Origin: Pleurodeles waltl
Lineage: Eukaryota; Chordata; Amphibia; Caudata; Salamandridae
Direction: 5' to 3'
DNA: 64,000 nt
Assembly (NCBI RefSeq): GCF_031143425.1
Contig: NC_090437.1
Coordinates: forward strand, 1,181,074,863 to 1,181,138,862
The notes below the pieces were generated by a model. The model had not been told where the DNA came from. It worked only from the letters and a program-made list of their open reading frames with translations, and ran no database searches. Both the position numbers and the translations under genes were made by a program. Shown one piece after another: positions 1-10,312 of this stretch. The first letter of the stretch is position 1. Each line of letters starts with the position of its first letter.

Positions 1-2
1 CC

Positions 3-443
3 TCCCCCGACCCACCCCCTCCAACTGGGAAAAGTCCCAAGGGCACCTCAGCCACCACCAGCCCAACTTCTACAGTGCAAGTGGTGCATGGCATGTGGAG
101 TCCACCCTTTGGCGGCAGTAACACTTTGGTGAGCAGCAAGGAGACAGCCAGCCCCCCCCCAGGCAAGAGGACCCGGAAATTGAAGGGCCGCCGTGAGCGG
201 ACAGAGACGGCTGCCCCCAAGGAGGTGACTCCGGCCACTTCACCGGCCACAGCAGCCAGGGGAGGCAAGGGCCCGAGAGCCCCATCTAAGGAGCGGAAGG
301 ACAGCAGGGCGGAGAGGACAACCACCAGGAGCGCGGAGCAGGAGGGCCCCACAAGCCCCATCCCGGCTGCAAGGGACGACACCAAAGGGCCCAGGACTCA
401 CTCCCCGAAGGGGCCTGACACAGCACGGTCGGAGGGCGAGTGA
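3..443 (+). CDS. C-terminal tail of Harbinger gene B (H1)
   Basis: Open reading frame that is already open at the left window edge and stops at 443. The product is Pro/Thr/Ala-rich and strongly basic (many Lys-Arg pairs) with no recognisable fold. By position it equals the C-terminal low-complexity part of gene B in H3, which also precedes minisatellites. Family knowledge does not give this tail a function; a disordered, nucleic-acid-binding role is only a guess. The Myb-like N-terminus of this copy would lie to the left of the window. Confidence 0.5.
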   Translation, partial: SPDPPPPTGKSPKGTSATTSPTSTVQVVHGMWSPPFGGSNTLVSSKETASPPPGKRTRKLKGRRERTETAAPKEVTPATSPATAARGGKGPRAPSKERKDSRAERTTTRSAEQEGPTSPIPAARDDTKGPRTHSPKGPDTARSEGE

Positions 444-490
444 GCAGGGTGTCCAGGCCAGGTATCACTCCCTTGACATACTGCAAGAGC

Positions 491-783
491 ACCGCTGAAC
501 AGGGCCCCGCCGTGAAGACAGGTACCGCTGAACAGGGCCCCGCCGTGAAGACAGGTACCGCTGAACAGGGCCCCGCCGTGAAGACAGGTACCGCTGAACA
601 GGGCCCCGCCGTGCAGAAGAGCACCGCTGAACAGGGCCCCGCCGTGAAGACAGGTACCGCTGAACAGGGCCCCGCCGTGAAGACAGGTACCGCTGAACAG
701 GGCCCGCCGTGCAGAAGAGCACCGCTGAACAGGGCCCCGCCGTGAAGACAGGTACCGCTGAACAGGGCCCCGCCGTCTCAAGC
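491..783 (+). repeat. 33-bp minisatellite, about 9 units
   Basis: Nine near-identical units beginning ACCGCTGAACAGGGCCCC. Each unit is a multiple of three (one is 32 bp), so it would encode an 11-residue TAEQGPAVKTG-type repeat, but the reading frame starts after the gene B stop. Two unit variants (GTGAAGACAGGT and GTGCAGAAGAGC endings) alternate irregularly, as expected from unequal exchange. Confidence 0.95.
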
Positions 784-928
784 ACCGCTCCGCTGGGCCC
801 TTCCTGTCAAGCACCGCTCCGCTGGGCCCTTCCTGTCAAGCACCGCTCCGCTGGGCCCTTCCTCTCAAGCACCGCTCCGCTGGACATCGCCATGTCATGC
901 ACCGCTGCGCTGGGTCCCGCCGTCTCAG
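782..928 (+). repeat. 29-bp minisatellite, 5 units
   Basis: Five units starting GCACCGCTCCGCTGGGCCC, the last two diverged. The GCACCGCT start is shared with the neighbouring 33-bp array, so this looks like a derived sub-array. Confidence 0.9.
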
Positions 929-994
929 GCACTGTTTATGGTTCACTGTGCCCACCATGCCTCCTCCTTGACCAGTGGACTCTGTAATCCACCT

Positions 995-1555
995 GAGAGA
1001 CTGTGGCTTTGCACTCCCCAGGATGGCACAGTGGGCAATCCACCCACTGTAGAGACTTGAGAGACTGTGGCTTTGCACTCCCCAGGATGGTCCAGCGGGC
1101 AATCCACCCACTGTAGAGACATTGAGAGACTGTGGCTTTGCACTCCCCAGGATGGTCCAGTGGGCAACCCACCCACTGTAGAGACATTGAGAGACTGTGG
1201 CTTTGCACTCCCCAGGATGGTACAGTGGGCAACCCACCCACTGTAGAGACATTGAGAGACTGTGGCTTTGCACTCCCCAGGATGGTACAGTGGGCAACCC
1301 ACCCACTGTAGAGACATTGAGAGACTGTGGCTTTGCACTCCCCAGGATGGTCCAGTGGGCAACCCACCCACTGCAGAGACTTGAGAGACTGTGGCTTTGC
1401 ACTCCCCAGGATGGTCCAGTGGGCAACCCACCCACTGTAGAGACATTGAGAGACTGTGGCTTTGCACTCCCCAGGATGGTCCAGTGGGCAACCCACCCAC
1501 TGCAGAGACTTGAGAGACTGTGGCTTTGCACTCCCCAGGATGGTACAGTGGGCAT
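995..1555 (+). repeat. 64/65-bp minisatellite, about 8.7 units
   Basis: Tandem units each containing GACTGTGGCTTTGCACTCCC followed by CAGGATGG and an ACCCACCCACTG segment. The same core forms an array at 47923-48600 in H3 and a short version at 10313-10475 in H2, always between gene B and the right end. Long ORFs across the array on both strands arise from the repeat itself. Confidence 0.95.
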
Positions 1556-2033
1556 GGTGGCTCCTCGTGGATCTGGCGTCGTGGACTCATGTGGCTGTGG
1601 TGGCCCCCCCTTCCCTTCCCCCTGAGGTGCCTGTAGTTTTGACATCAGATGCCCCTACAGTGTTCTCTCCAAAGGACTCAGGTCTCGTGTGTGGGCTTTG
1701 CCCTTGTTTCGCAGAACCTTGGCCCAAGGACATGTTAGATTCGTAGGATGTGCAGGACTTGTTACTTCAGTGATACACTGATGTGTATATCTTTTTGGTT
1801 TTTGTAAATATTTTTCACGGTTGCTCAATTATTTCCAGGTGCTTTTTTTGTACATGAAAATTTATTCCAAATTTGGTTGTGTCATTGTATTTTTAAAGGG
1901 TCTTTGTGTGGTGTCACTGTGACTTCCTGCTCTGCATTGGTGTGTACATATTGGGGGGGTGGGGGGGTCGCATATGTGTATGCCCGTAACCTTTCTTCCT
2001 CCCCCTCCCGTGTGTCGTAGGTGCAGTACTCAC
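1556..2033. other. H1 3' non-coding region
   Basis: No gene seen. T-rich sequence ending in a pyrimidine tract and TCGTAG at 1988-2020, which forms a good plus-strand splice acceptor. It is conserved at the same place in H2 and H3. Confidence 0.5.
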
Positions 2034-2116
2034 CGTTGACGTCTGCGCCGGAGTTCGTACACGTGGTAGATGAGCAGGTAGACGAGAGCAGGTATGATGT
2101 TCAATTCGGGTTCCAT
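2034..2116 (-). CDS. Harbinger transposase exon 1 (H1)
   Basis: Minus-strand 83-nt coding segment starting at an ATG (2116) and ending exactly at a GTGAGTAC donor. It reads MEPEL, then a hydrophobic stretch, then an Arg-rich end (RRRRQ). Many Harbinger transposases start with such a hydrophobic-then-Arg segment (family knowledge). The same 83-nt length and layout occur at 18957-19039, 28442-28524, 36971-37053 and 49068-49150. The rest of this gene would lie left of the window. Confidence 0.65.
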
Positions 2117-2420
2117 GCTGTCCGGATTCCGCGTGGAGTGTCTCGAGGTGAGCGTTTTCCATTGGAAATGTCTGTTTCCGCCGTGTTTTTATCGGCGGGG
2201 CTCCCGCCCCGGAAAAGGTGGCGGATTGGTGGGTCGTGATAGGGTGGGCGGTACATTGTCTGCCGCCTGGCTGTTGGCGGTGACAGCCGCGCTGTTTGTT
2301 TGTTCCGCTGTGGCGGTCGGAGTGTTAATGCGGCGGGGTGTGTTGGCGGTTCCCGCCAGGGTCAGAATTGCATTTTTTTGTCCGCCGGCCTGTTGGCGGG
2401 TTGGCCGCCGCTTTATCACC

Positions 2421-2445
2421 GACCGCCAGGGTCAGAATGACCCCC
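2421..2445 (-). repeat. H1 right terminal inverted repeat
   Basis: Plus strand reads ACCGCCAGGGTCAGAATGAC then CCCC; its reverse complement begins GGGGGTCATTCTGACC, matching the left ends of H4 (58577) and the MITE at 27737. TTA follows at 2446-2448. Confidence 0.8.
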
Positions 2446-3164
2446 TTAGTCTTCTATTCCTTGCATTGCAAACATTTCCGTTCAGGTTGTGCTCCTCGCT
2501 CCTGAATCCAGTGATTTGGATTCTACTTTTTTTCCTGACTTCAGTTTCTGTTCCAGTCCTTTTTGTGCCTCAATATTTTTTCTTTTCTTATTTTTCAGGA
2601 GTTCCTTGATTAGAGGTTTTTCCCTGCCGGGTTTTTTTCCTCTGGGACTCATTCTGGAGGTTACGGCCTCTGCTTGTTGTTTTATTATCAGCAGCACCAT
2701 GGCTACTGGAAAGGGTTGCCCCTACCTTGGTCAATCTAGAACAAGCAAGAAACCACGTGGTGCGCAGAGACTGGTGGATTACTCTGGTAAGAAGTGTTCA
2801 AGTCACGACAGATTGCAACACCAAACATTTCTGCATTGCTCTGGAACCATGGAAGGTCCACCTGAAGATGTAGTGGAACCAGCACAGTCTATGCTTCATA
2901 CCGTACAGCAACAGGCACAGGAACTAAAACAACTGCGTACCAAAAATACCGCTCTAAGACAAGCTCTGGTGTCTCGATCCATTGATGTGCCTACTGTCTC
3001 TGCCTCTACACCAGGCTATTCTGGAGATCCTAACAAATTGAAGGAGTTTCTGGACTCTTTAACAGTATATTTTGCATTTCGAACCTCTCAGTTTACCCAG
3101 GAAAAGACCAAGGTTGTTTTTTTGATAAGCTCCCTGGCTCCCAGCCTTAGCCTGGGCAAACCGT
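2446..3164 (+). mobile_element. Fragment of a second Ty3/gypsy family
   Basis: Sequence between the H1 right end and truncated H2. The first 400 bases are T-rich with no clear feature (perhaps LTR and leader). The rest encodes Gag. The boundary with H2 near 3165 is abrupt. It is not the chromovirus that fills 10.9-36.9 kb: the Gag residues differ and the strand is opposite. Confidence 0.6.
2849..3164 (+). pseudogene. gypsy Gag N-terminal fragment
   Basis: Starts at ATG 2849. Residues 1-50 include a Gln-rich, coiled-coil-like segment (VQQQAQELKQLRTKN). Then comes the retrotransposon Gag core pattern: GYSGDPNKLKEFL, then YFAFRTSQFTQEKTKVVFLI. The expected continuation ALAWAN appears only after a one-base shift near 3145, so the gene is frameshifted and then cut off by H2. 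Matrix/capsid, zinc knuckle and pol are absent. Role in an intact element: virus-like particle formation (family knowledge). Confidence 0.65.
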
Positions 3165-3311
3165 GACACAAGACCACTGAGACAACTACACACACACCAC
3201 AAACACACACACATCTGTCACACACCACACAACCACACCCCAACACATTACTCAACACCCTCCCACCAACACACACCACATAACAACCATTGTCCCACTA
3301 ATCACCCTAGT

Positions 3312-4805
3312 TTCACTGATGAGGAGTTGAAGGTCATGGTGGAAGAAATAGTCAGGGTAGAGCCACAGCCCTTTGGAGCACAGGTACATCAAATATCCAT
3401 TACTAGGAAGATGGAGCTATGGCGGAGAATCGTGGACAGGGTGAACGCCATGGGACAGCATCCAAGAACAAGGGTTGACATCACAAAGAAGTGGAATGAC
3501 CTATGGGGGAATGTACATTCGGTGGCAGCAAGGCACCAGCTCGCCATCAAGAGGACTAGCGGTGGACCCCCGGCCCCTCCCCCCAGCTCACAGCATGGGA
3601 GGAGAAAGTCTTGGCAATACTGCATCCTGAGGGGCTCACTGGAGTTGCCAGAGGACTGGACACTGGTGGGTCAATATTTACTACCTATCCCCCATACCTG
3701 CATGCCATCACCACTACTCACCCTTCCACCCATCACTCCACTCCACTCTCTTCCACACAGAGCACCAACACAGACAACCCTAAAAGCCAAGCCCTGCATG
3801 CCATACTCACTGCAAGTGTATTCCTCCCAGCCCTGCTTGTACACCCACCACCAATGCATGCACAGCATGGAGAACTAACAATCCCACAATGCATCGCCAT
3901 ACACAAACAAAGGTGGCAGGGCAACAGCAATGATAGAGGGGAAGCCAGGGATGCACAATTTGTCACAGACATGAGGCATAATACATCACTTACATCCCCA
4001 CAGCTGCACCAGCCAATCTCAGCAGAGAGGAGGTGCCACATCTAACCAGTTCCCCAACAGAATATGCCCCCAGTGATGACAGTAACTCTGGACTTCAGGA
4101 TCTGGATGAATTACCTGGCCCATCATGGACCACTGGTCAGTTGGACACCCCAGCCCACTCAATGTTCACCACAGAGCCTCCCCATCAGTATCCAACACCA
4201 CAGCACCCACCCAACATCCCCACACCTCTGTCCCCAGGACACGTCAATCAGCAGTGTGCCCACCTGTACAGGGACCCCAGTCCACACCTCACACCCAAGA
4301 CAATCAGGGTCCTGGGGTCAGTGACAGTGGGAACGCCGTTAAGGGAACAGAGGCACAGGGCTACAGGGACACTGAGAGGACCGCCGTGCACCGGGGAGGA
4401 CGGGCCCAGGGAACCGATTAATGTCCTGGGGACTTACTAACAATCCCAGAACAAGATAGGCCAGATTCTTACCAACATGCAGGAGAACAAGCGGCTGCAG
4501 GAGGAACTCCATCAGGAGATCAGGGAGTATTTGCAGGCCCTCAACACCACCATGATCTCCATAGAACGGGTGCTGGCAGACATGGCCAACATCATGGGGT
4601 AATGGGCAGCACACAAGTGGGTCCCTAACACTAGCTAGCCTACTGACCAGCCCAACACATTTGTTGCAGCTAGTGGACAGGAGGCCCTTCCACAGGACCC
4701 ACAGGCCACCTCCAGCTGCAGAAGGTGAACCACCCTGAAATGTTCCCTGCGACCCAGACAGAAGCCAGAGACACTTGCCAAGACCAAGACCACCGCCAGG
4801 AAATA
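3312..4805 (+). pseudogene. Harbinger Myb/SANT-like gene A (H2)
   Basis: Exon 1 (to about 3665) encodes a Myb/SANT trihelix-like domain related to NAIF1-type Harbinger proteins: EELKVMVEEIVRVEPQ, then ELWRRIVDRVNAMGQHPRTR and KKWNDLWGN. In this family such proteins carry the transposase to DNA and to the nucleus. A GTGGGT donor follows, and an acceptor at 4001-4003 gives an intron of about 338 bp, placed as in H3 and H4. Exon 2 encodes an acidic, Pro/Ser-rich linker (PSDDSNS) and a degraded helical tail, with frameshifts and a stop replacing the basic end. Confidence 0.65.
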
Positions 4806-4990
4806 AGACCCTTCTGAATGTCCACCTTGTGTCCCACCCTGTCATCTTGTCCACTTTGAACTGCCTTTGCTCCCTTTCCTATGGCCATTGGACACTGGAC
4901 CTGTGCTACAAACAGAATGGAACCATACCTTGGACTTTCCTCTACCATCAACGTATTCCCTTGCACTTTCCAATCAATTATTTGCACTAC

Positions 4991-4996
4991 AATAAA
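4991..4996 (+). terminator. Poly(A) signal of gene A (H2)
   Basis: AATAAA in the context CAATAAACAC, placed after gene A. The same signal in the same context occurs in H3 (42647) and H4 (60882). Confidence 0.6.
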
Positions 4997-5669
4997 CACC
5001 CTTGAACACAAATTGACTGATAGTGTTTAATGTGATGAAAATGTGCATTTATAGAAACAGTCACATCATGTGCAAATGATCTGAAAACTTGGATAGCATA
5101 CAAGGAATGACCTGCAGCTTTCCGTAGTCATCACATCTGTACACTGTTGGAAATATCACCAACATCTGCAAAATGAGAAGCCATTGGTGACAGTCAGTAG
5201 AGATGCAAAGAAAGTGAATGCCATCCTGCCACAGCCACACAGATAAAACAATAGTCAGAGGAATGGTCAGTTACTCTGTCTCACCTCTGTCTCATTGGAA
5301 GTATTGAAGTATAACTGATGTTCTGTTGTCCACATCCTCATCCTCTGCCTCCTCATCCTCACTGTCCTCAGGGTCCAATGCTGCCACAGGGGCATTTCCA
5401 GTCTCCTCCTCCTGCAGGTAAGGCACATGTCATCTGAGGGCCAGGTTGTGCAACATGCAGCACTACTATCTGCCACACCTTCTCAGGTGGGTAGCACAGG
5501 GATCCACCTGTCAGATGCAGGCATCTGAAGTTGGCCTTCAGGAGGCCGATGGTCATTTTAATTACTCTCCTGGTTCACCCATGTGCATCATTATAACAAT
5601 TCTCAGCCCCTGTCCTGGCATTCCTCACAGGGGTCAGGAGCCACAATAGGTTTGGGTAGCCTGAGTCAC

Positions 5670-5767
5670 CTGCAAGTATTTAGGGACAAACATTAGCCTA
5701 CACAATGGTATGGGGTTAACAGCAGAAGGCATACACTGACATACATAGGGTGGGCAGTCAGGCACAC
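5670..5767 (-). other. Transposase intron 2 (H2)
   Basis: 98-bp GT-AG intron on the minus strand between WLIG and DSGY. It aligns with the 99-bp intron at 43315-43413 in H3; H4 has no intron here. Confidence 0.65.
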
Positions 5768-6043
5768 CTATTAGCCATACTCTGTGCCTCTGTAGTTGTG
5801 CCATGAAATGTGGGAAGCTGCTATTCCTCAGAACAAAGGTGTCATGCACCGACCCAGAATACTTGGCAGTGACGTGGGATTTGTACTGGTCCACCAGGCA
5901 TACCATTTGCACATTGACTGAGTGTAAACTCTTCTGATTCCTGAACACCTGTTCATTTTGGTGGGGGGGGGAACAAAATATGTGTTCTGTCAATCGCCTG
6001 AACAATATTTGGTATATGTCCCTTTGCATGGAATCCGGCCTTC

Positions 6044-6922
6044 TGAGGTACTGGGTTTTTCAGAACCGGTACTGATCCGGTAACCCAGTGGTGCCAGGGT
6101 ACACCCAAAGACCTCGGGTACTTTCCTGATTCAGACCACAGAAACTCAGAGTCTTCTAGGTGAAGTCAAAGATCGAATTTATTGGCTACAACCAAGTAAC
6201 AAGCGTCCTAGAAGTACAACAGCACGGTTTGTATGTTCTCAGGAGACTGTGTGTCAATGCAAAGTCAGGTTTCCTTATATACAGTTTTTTAAGCTTCAGG
6301 CAAACATTCTTGACATTTTGGTTGGTCATTCACATGTTTTCACTACAAAGGAAAAAACAGTGTCATGATGAAACCTCATATTTCATGTCATCCAACCCAT
6401 AATAAATTATCGGCAAGGCCTAGTATTTTACATCAGATAAGTGTGGACCCCCAATAAAAACGGGCACCTCCCCCTCGTAAAGTAAGAAGAAGAAAAGAGC
6501 AGGTGCAGGTGTGAGCAAGATTAGGCAGGGTGTGTGAGCGATAATAAGGGTTTTATGGCATGGTGTGCCTTGATGCTATCTGATTCGGCCACTGGGAGAG
6601 GGACTGACCAAACAGGTTTGGCCTGAGGCATTGGTTCCAGCTTGCCCAGGTCAGAGAAAAGTCAATCAAGGTGTACGTGTCCTTGGAATCAAATCTGACT
6701 GTATTATAAGCCTATGTGAGGGCAACTTTTAAAAATGGCTGCCGTGTATAAAATGGGAGCCACAAGTGCAGGACGAAAATGGCGATTTCGAGGTGAAAAC
6801 GCTGCTGGAATTGAGCGAAAAATGCTCATGATTAGTGTACTAGTCATTATCGGTCTTTTGATACTAAAATCGTACTGCTGTGGCAAAGTAAATTACATGG
6901 GTCCAGAATTTTTAGAACCACA
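6044..6922 (-). mobile_element. Solo LTR inserted in H2 transposase
   Basis: 879-bp block absent from the aligned H3 and H4 transposases. It begins TG, ends CA and is flanked by CTTC on both sides (6040-6043 and 6923-6926), a 4-bp target duplication typical of LTR retroelements. On the minus strand TATATAAGG (about 6286-6278) precedes AATAAA (about 6184-6179), the order expected for U3-R-U5. It contains no gene and resembles none of the chromovirus LTRs here. Confidence 0.65.
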
Positions 6923-7479
6923 CTTCACAGTGGCCAAATCTTCAACCTGGGGGAAAGCGATGTAGCTGTATATGTTTGACCAAGGCAGACAGAACCCTTG
7001 CATGCACTATTGAGAACATTGGTTGTGACATTTCTGCTGCCAAACCCACTGTCACTTGGAAAGAACCAGTTGCCAGGAAATGGAGCACTGATAGGACTTG
7101 CACAAGAGAGGCATCCCAGTGGGATGACGGATAGCTGATATCAGATCAGGCTCCAATTGGGCACACAGATCTGTGATCGTGGCCCTGTCCAGTCTATAGG
7201 TGAGTATTATGTGCCTCTCCTCCAGTGTAGCCAAGTCCACAAGGGGTCTGCACACGGGGGCTTGTCTGCTCCTCCTATTCATCCGCAGTGGTAGGTAGCC
7301 ACAATTTGTACAATGGAGCCACCACCTCAGTGTACATAGAGCATTAATGTGATGGGACAGTGGGAATGGCAATGTCTGTGCAATCATCAGCAATGATGCA
7401 GTTATGGATTATCTGAATGTTGTCCACCACCATTAAATGGTGACTGCCTGTCCTGTATTTAGGGACAGGCTGAAGTGAG

Positions 7480-7650
7480 GTAACTCCGCCGACGTTGGGC
7501 ATCATGGCAGAAGGCGGTCTTGCGCCGCCATACAATTACTCATTGGCTCATGTAGGGCTCTATGGAGTACAGTGGCCAATGGGGATCAGCGGCGGCAGTG
7601 ACGGTGTACACTGCCGTGGATGTGACCGCCATTTTCTATCTAAATCCTCG
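7480..7650. promoter_or_regulatory. Conserved region between transposase and gene B (H2)
   Basis: GC-rich stretch between the minus-strand transposase exon and plus-strand gene B. GTGACCGCCATTTTCTATC (7622) and GGCCAATG (about 7572) are kept in H3 and H4 at the same spacing. On the minus strand the first reads AAAATGGCGGTCAC, like a YY1 site. Likely the gene B promoter. Confidence 0.4.
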
Positions 7651-9637
7651 CTTGATTCCTGGCTTTTCACAGGAAAACACCTACACTGCGTGTTCTGCTG
7701 TGACCTGTGTCTGGAACATACCATGGACCGTGTGACAGGGGAAAGGGCCCTGGTCTTCACTTCGGAGGAGTTGAAGAGTTTGGTTGAAGGGGTCCTACCC
7801 CAGTATGGACTGCTGTATGGGCCTCCAGACCAACAGGTGAGTATACCATGGGCACGCTTGATGTGCCAAGGCTGTATGGAGATGTGTGAGCAATTATCGT
7901 GTCATTTGGGGGTGGTATGTCTGTTGCCAGTGTACATGGTGGGCTCCAGCTCATGTGTGTGCCAATGGAGATGGAAATGGGATTTGTGGGCCATATGTGT
8001 GACAGGCTGGATTGGATGTGTAATGGTGTCCTTCCGTGTGTATTACCTCCACAGGTCAGTGTCCATCAGAAGAAGGGATTGCGGCACACCTTTGCCGGGT
8101 GGTGGCTGTAAGTCATTGGGTGCCGCGTCAATGCCAGGTCAGACATTGCAGCCTGACCCAGCTCAAAGGTAATGGGTGTATAGAAAATTCAGGAAACCTA
8201 GCTAGGTTGAATTCCAAGTCAGACAGGGATTAGTGGGTCCCAGGAGGGGTGCAGTTGGCGGTGTTTGGCCCTCATCCTGCTGTGGCACCTAGCCAATTGG
8301 TTGCCAGTGTGGTGCATAGTGCTCAATCCTGAACCCTGTGTGTGATGATAATGTGAATGCCATCTGTGGTGTTGGTGCTATAATTGACCCAGTGTTCCCT
8401 TTCTCTCTCCCCCCCTTTTTCTTCTGTCATCCTGTCCATGTGTGCATTAGCATCATCTGGTGGAGGAGCACCGGCACCGGCAACAGAGGGAGCTGCATCC
8501 CACAAGATCCAGGAGGCAGAGTCCACCGATGCCAAGGGAACCAGTGGGACGGAGGGTGAGGGGAGCGCCACAGCAGAGACAGGAGGTGACAACACTGACT
8601 CTGATTCCTCCTCCGAGGGAGCTCCCTGGTGGTGACCAACACCTCTGGGACCACCCCAGCTCCAGGTACAGCCACCACCTACTGTACAAGCACCACCCTT
8701 TCAGTAGTCCTTCACCAAGTTGCCCGTGCCCACTCACCCAGGAGGGTGGGCATCTCCTTCGCCCCATGCACCCTAGGTCCTGCCCAGTGAGCCTACTGCC
8801 CTCAGTGAGGAGGCTATTGACCTCCTGAGAACCATCTCTGGCATCCCAGATGCAGCAATGCACTGCATTCCTGGAGGGCATCCACAGTGGATTGGCGGCA
8901 CAACAGAGACCATTCAAGTCTCTGGCCTTCTCTCTGATGGCAGCCATTGTCCCTGTTCTTACCGTCCCCCTCCAACTACCACTTCCCAGTCTCCTCAACC
9001 GTAACCCATGCCATGCACACATACAGACAAGCATGCACACAAAACATCACACAAGAGTAGCACAGTCAAACACAGGCAGCACACTTCAGGCAACAAGCTC
9101 TCACACAAACAACAGGCAGTTGCATACACACCAACATCCACTGCCTCCACTGTCTCCCCCTCCTCCTCCTCCTCCGCCTCCCTCACAGTCACATCCGCAC
9201 TCACACTCCATGCACTCCTTGAACACCCAGCACCACCATCACGACACCAATCAGCACACGCACCTCACTAGCAGACACCTCCACAACATGCATGCACACG
9301 TCCCCTGTGTCCTCTCCCATCCTGTCTGTCGCCCCCTACTAACGGACACAAACGCCGGCACTCAGACACCCAACAGCCATCCACCTCACATCAGCACACT
9401 GCCCATGCACCTGAACCAAAGTGCCGGAGATGTACTCCTCTAAAAACCACTCTCTCAACCTCCACTCCCATTCCTCCTCCCTCATCCCACTCCACTGTCC
9501 CTAAGAAGCTTTTCCTTGCCCAACTTGACCTCTTCCCTCTCCCTCCATTCCCCTGATCCTGCCTGTAAGAACAGGGTCCCATTGACCCAGCCCAGCACCT
9601 CAGCCTAACAGTCCACTGGGACAGTGGAGGCAAGAAA

Positions 9638-10018
9638 GTGAAGGATCCCACTCCAGCAGCCAGGAAAGTGAAGGATCCCACTCCAGCAGTCAGGAAAGGG
9701 AAGGATCCCACTCCACCAGCCAGGAAAGTGAAGGATCCCACTCAACCAGACAGGAAAGTGAAGGATCCCACTCCAGCAGCCAGGAAAGGGACGGATCCCA
9801 CTTCATCAGCCAGTAAAGAGAAGAATCCCACTCCACCAGCCAGGAAAGGGAAGGATCCTACTCCACCAGCTAGAAAAGGGAAGGATCCCACTCCACCAGC
9901 CAGGACGGGTAAGGTTCTCACTCAACCACCATTGAAGCAGCGGTTCCCACTCAACCACCAGTGACAGAAGAGGTTCCCACTCAAACACCAATTACAGTAA
10001 TGGTTCCCACTCAACCAC
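9638..10018 (+). repeat. 30-bp coding minisatellite in gene B (H2)
   Basis: About nine units of AAGTGAAGGATCCCACTCC-type sequence encoding KVKDPTPAAR-like decapeptides, grading into three units with GGTTCCCACTCAACCACCA. Basic and Pro-rich. H1 and H3 have different repeats at this place. Confidence 0.9.
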
Positions 10019-10035
10019 CAATGAAATGCAAGAAG

Positions 10036-10258
10036 CCCTCACCTCCAGCTGAGACAATGCAGCCCTCACCTCCAGAAGAGACTGCCCAGGAGACACCTCC
10101 CCCAGCAGAGACAATGCAGCCCTCACCTCCATCAGAGACTGCCCAGGAGACACCTCCCGCAGCAGAGACAATGCAGCCCTTACCTCCATCAGAGGCTGCC
10201 CAGGAGACACCTCCCCCAGCAGAGACAATAAAGCCCTCACCTCCAGCAGAGGGCATGT
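10036..10258 (+). repeat. 57-bp coding minisatellite in gene B (H2)
   Basis: Four units encoding ETMQPSPPSETAQETPPPA-like 19-residue repeats. It ends with a TAG at 10258-10260. Confidence 0.9.
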
Positions 10259-10312
10259 AGGCCACCCTCCAGGGACTGTTGGACAAAGAGCCCCCTCCAG
10301 AAGCAATCGGCG

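Larger units (their letters stand above)
1..2445 (+). mobile_element. Harbinger transposon copy H1, right end
   Basis: Right-hand end of a large PIF/Harbinger element whose left part lies outside the window. It ends at 2445 in a terminal repeat that reads GGGGGTCATTCTGACC on the minus strand, followed by TTA, a possible 3-bp target duplication. In order it holds the tail of gene B, two blocks of minisatellite, a 3' non-coding stretch and the conserved minus-strand transposase exon 1. The same order is seen in H3 at 46456-49477, which supports the assignment. Confidence 0.85.
5292..7250 (-). pseudogene. Harbinger DDE transposase, main exons (H2)
   Basis: Remains of a HARBI1-like transposase. 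Recognisable parts are EERHIILTYRLDRATI near 7200, the second catalytic Asp in SGSVHDTFVLRNS, GDSGY across an intron, and GLLKANFRCLHLTGGSL near 5500. Damage: a solo LTR inserted just before the first catalytic Asp, AIDGTH changed to AIDRTH, the catalytic Glu of the RRVIERTF motif changed to Lys, and several frameshifts. An intron at 5670-5767 (98 bp, GTGTGC...GCAG on the minus strand) is retained. Exon 1 is far away at 18957-19039. Confidence 0.75.
7723..10258 (+). pseudogene. Harbinger Myb/SANT-like gene B (H2)
   Basis: Exon 1 (7723-7836) encodes EELKSLVEGVLPQYGLLYG and ends at CAG|GTGAGT. The intron is 7837-8054 (218 bp) and exon 2 starts VSVHQKKG, as in H3 and H4. A one-base loss in exon 2 shifts the frame soon after. 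Exon 3 (around 8450 on) keeps ASSGGGAPAPATEGAASH and the acidic DSDSSSEG run. Further on PKKLFLAQLDLFP (about 9500) is shared with H3, so the long C-terminus belongs to the same gene. The end consists of 10- and 19-residue repeats. Function is inferred from the Myb domain only: DNA binding for the transposon. Confidence 0.6.

Noticed and set aside
491..928. CRISPR-like array
   Set aside because: Direct tandem repeats without unique spacers in a eukaryotic transposon; a minisatellite.
836..1645. Long minus-strand frames (186-269 codons) across the minisatellite
   Set aside because: Open only because a 64/65-bp unit without stops repeats; all frames give the same HPGECKATVSQ-like words. No family resemblance.
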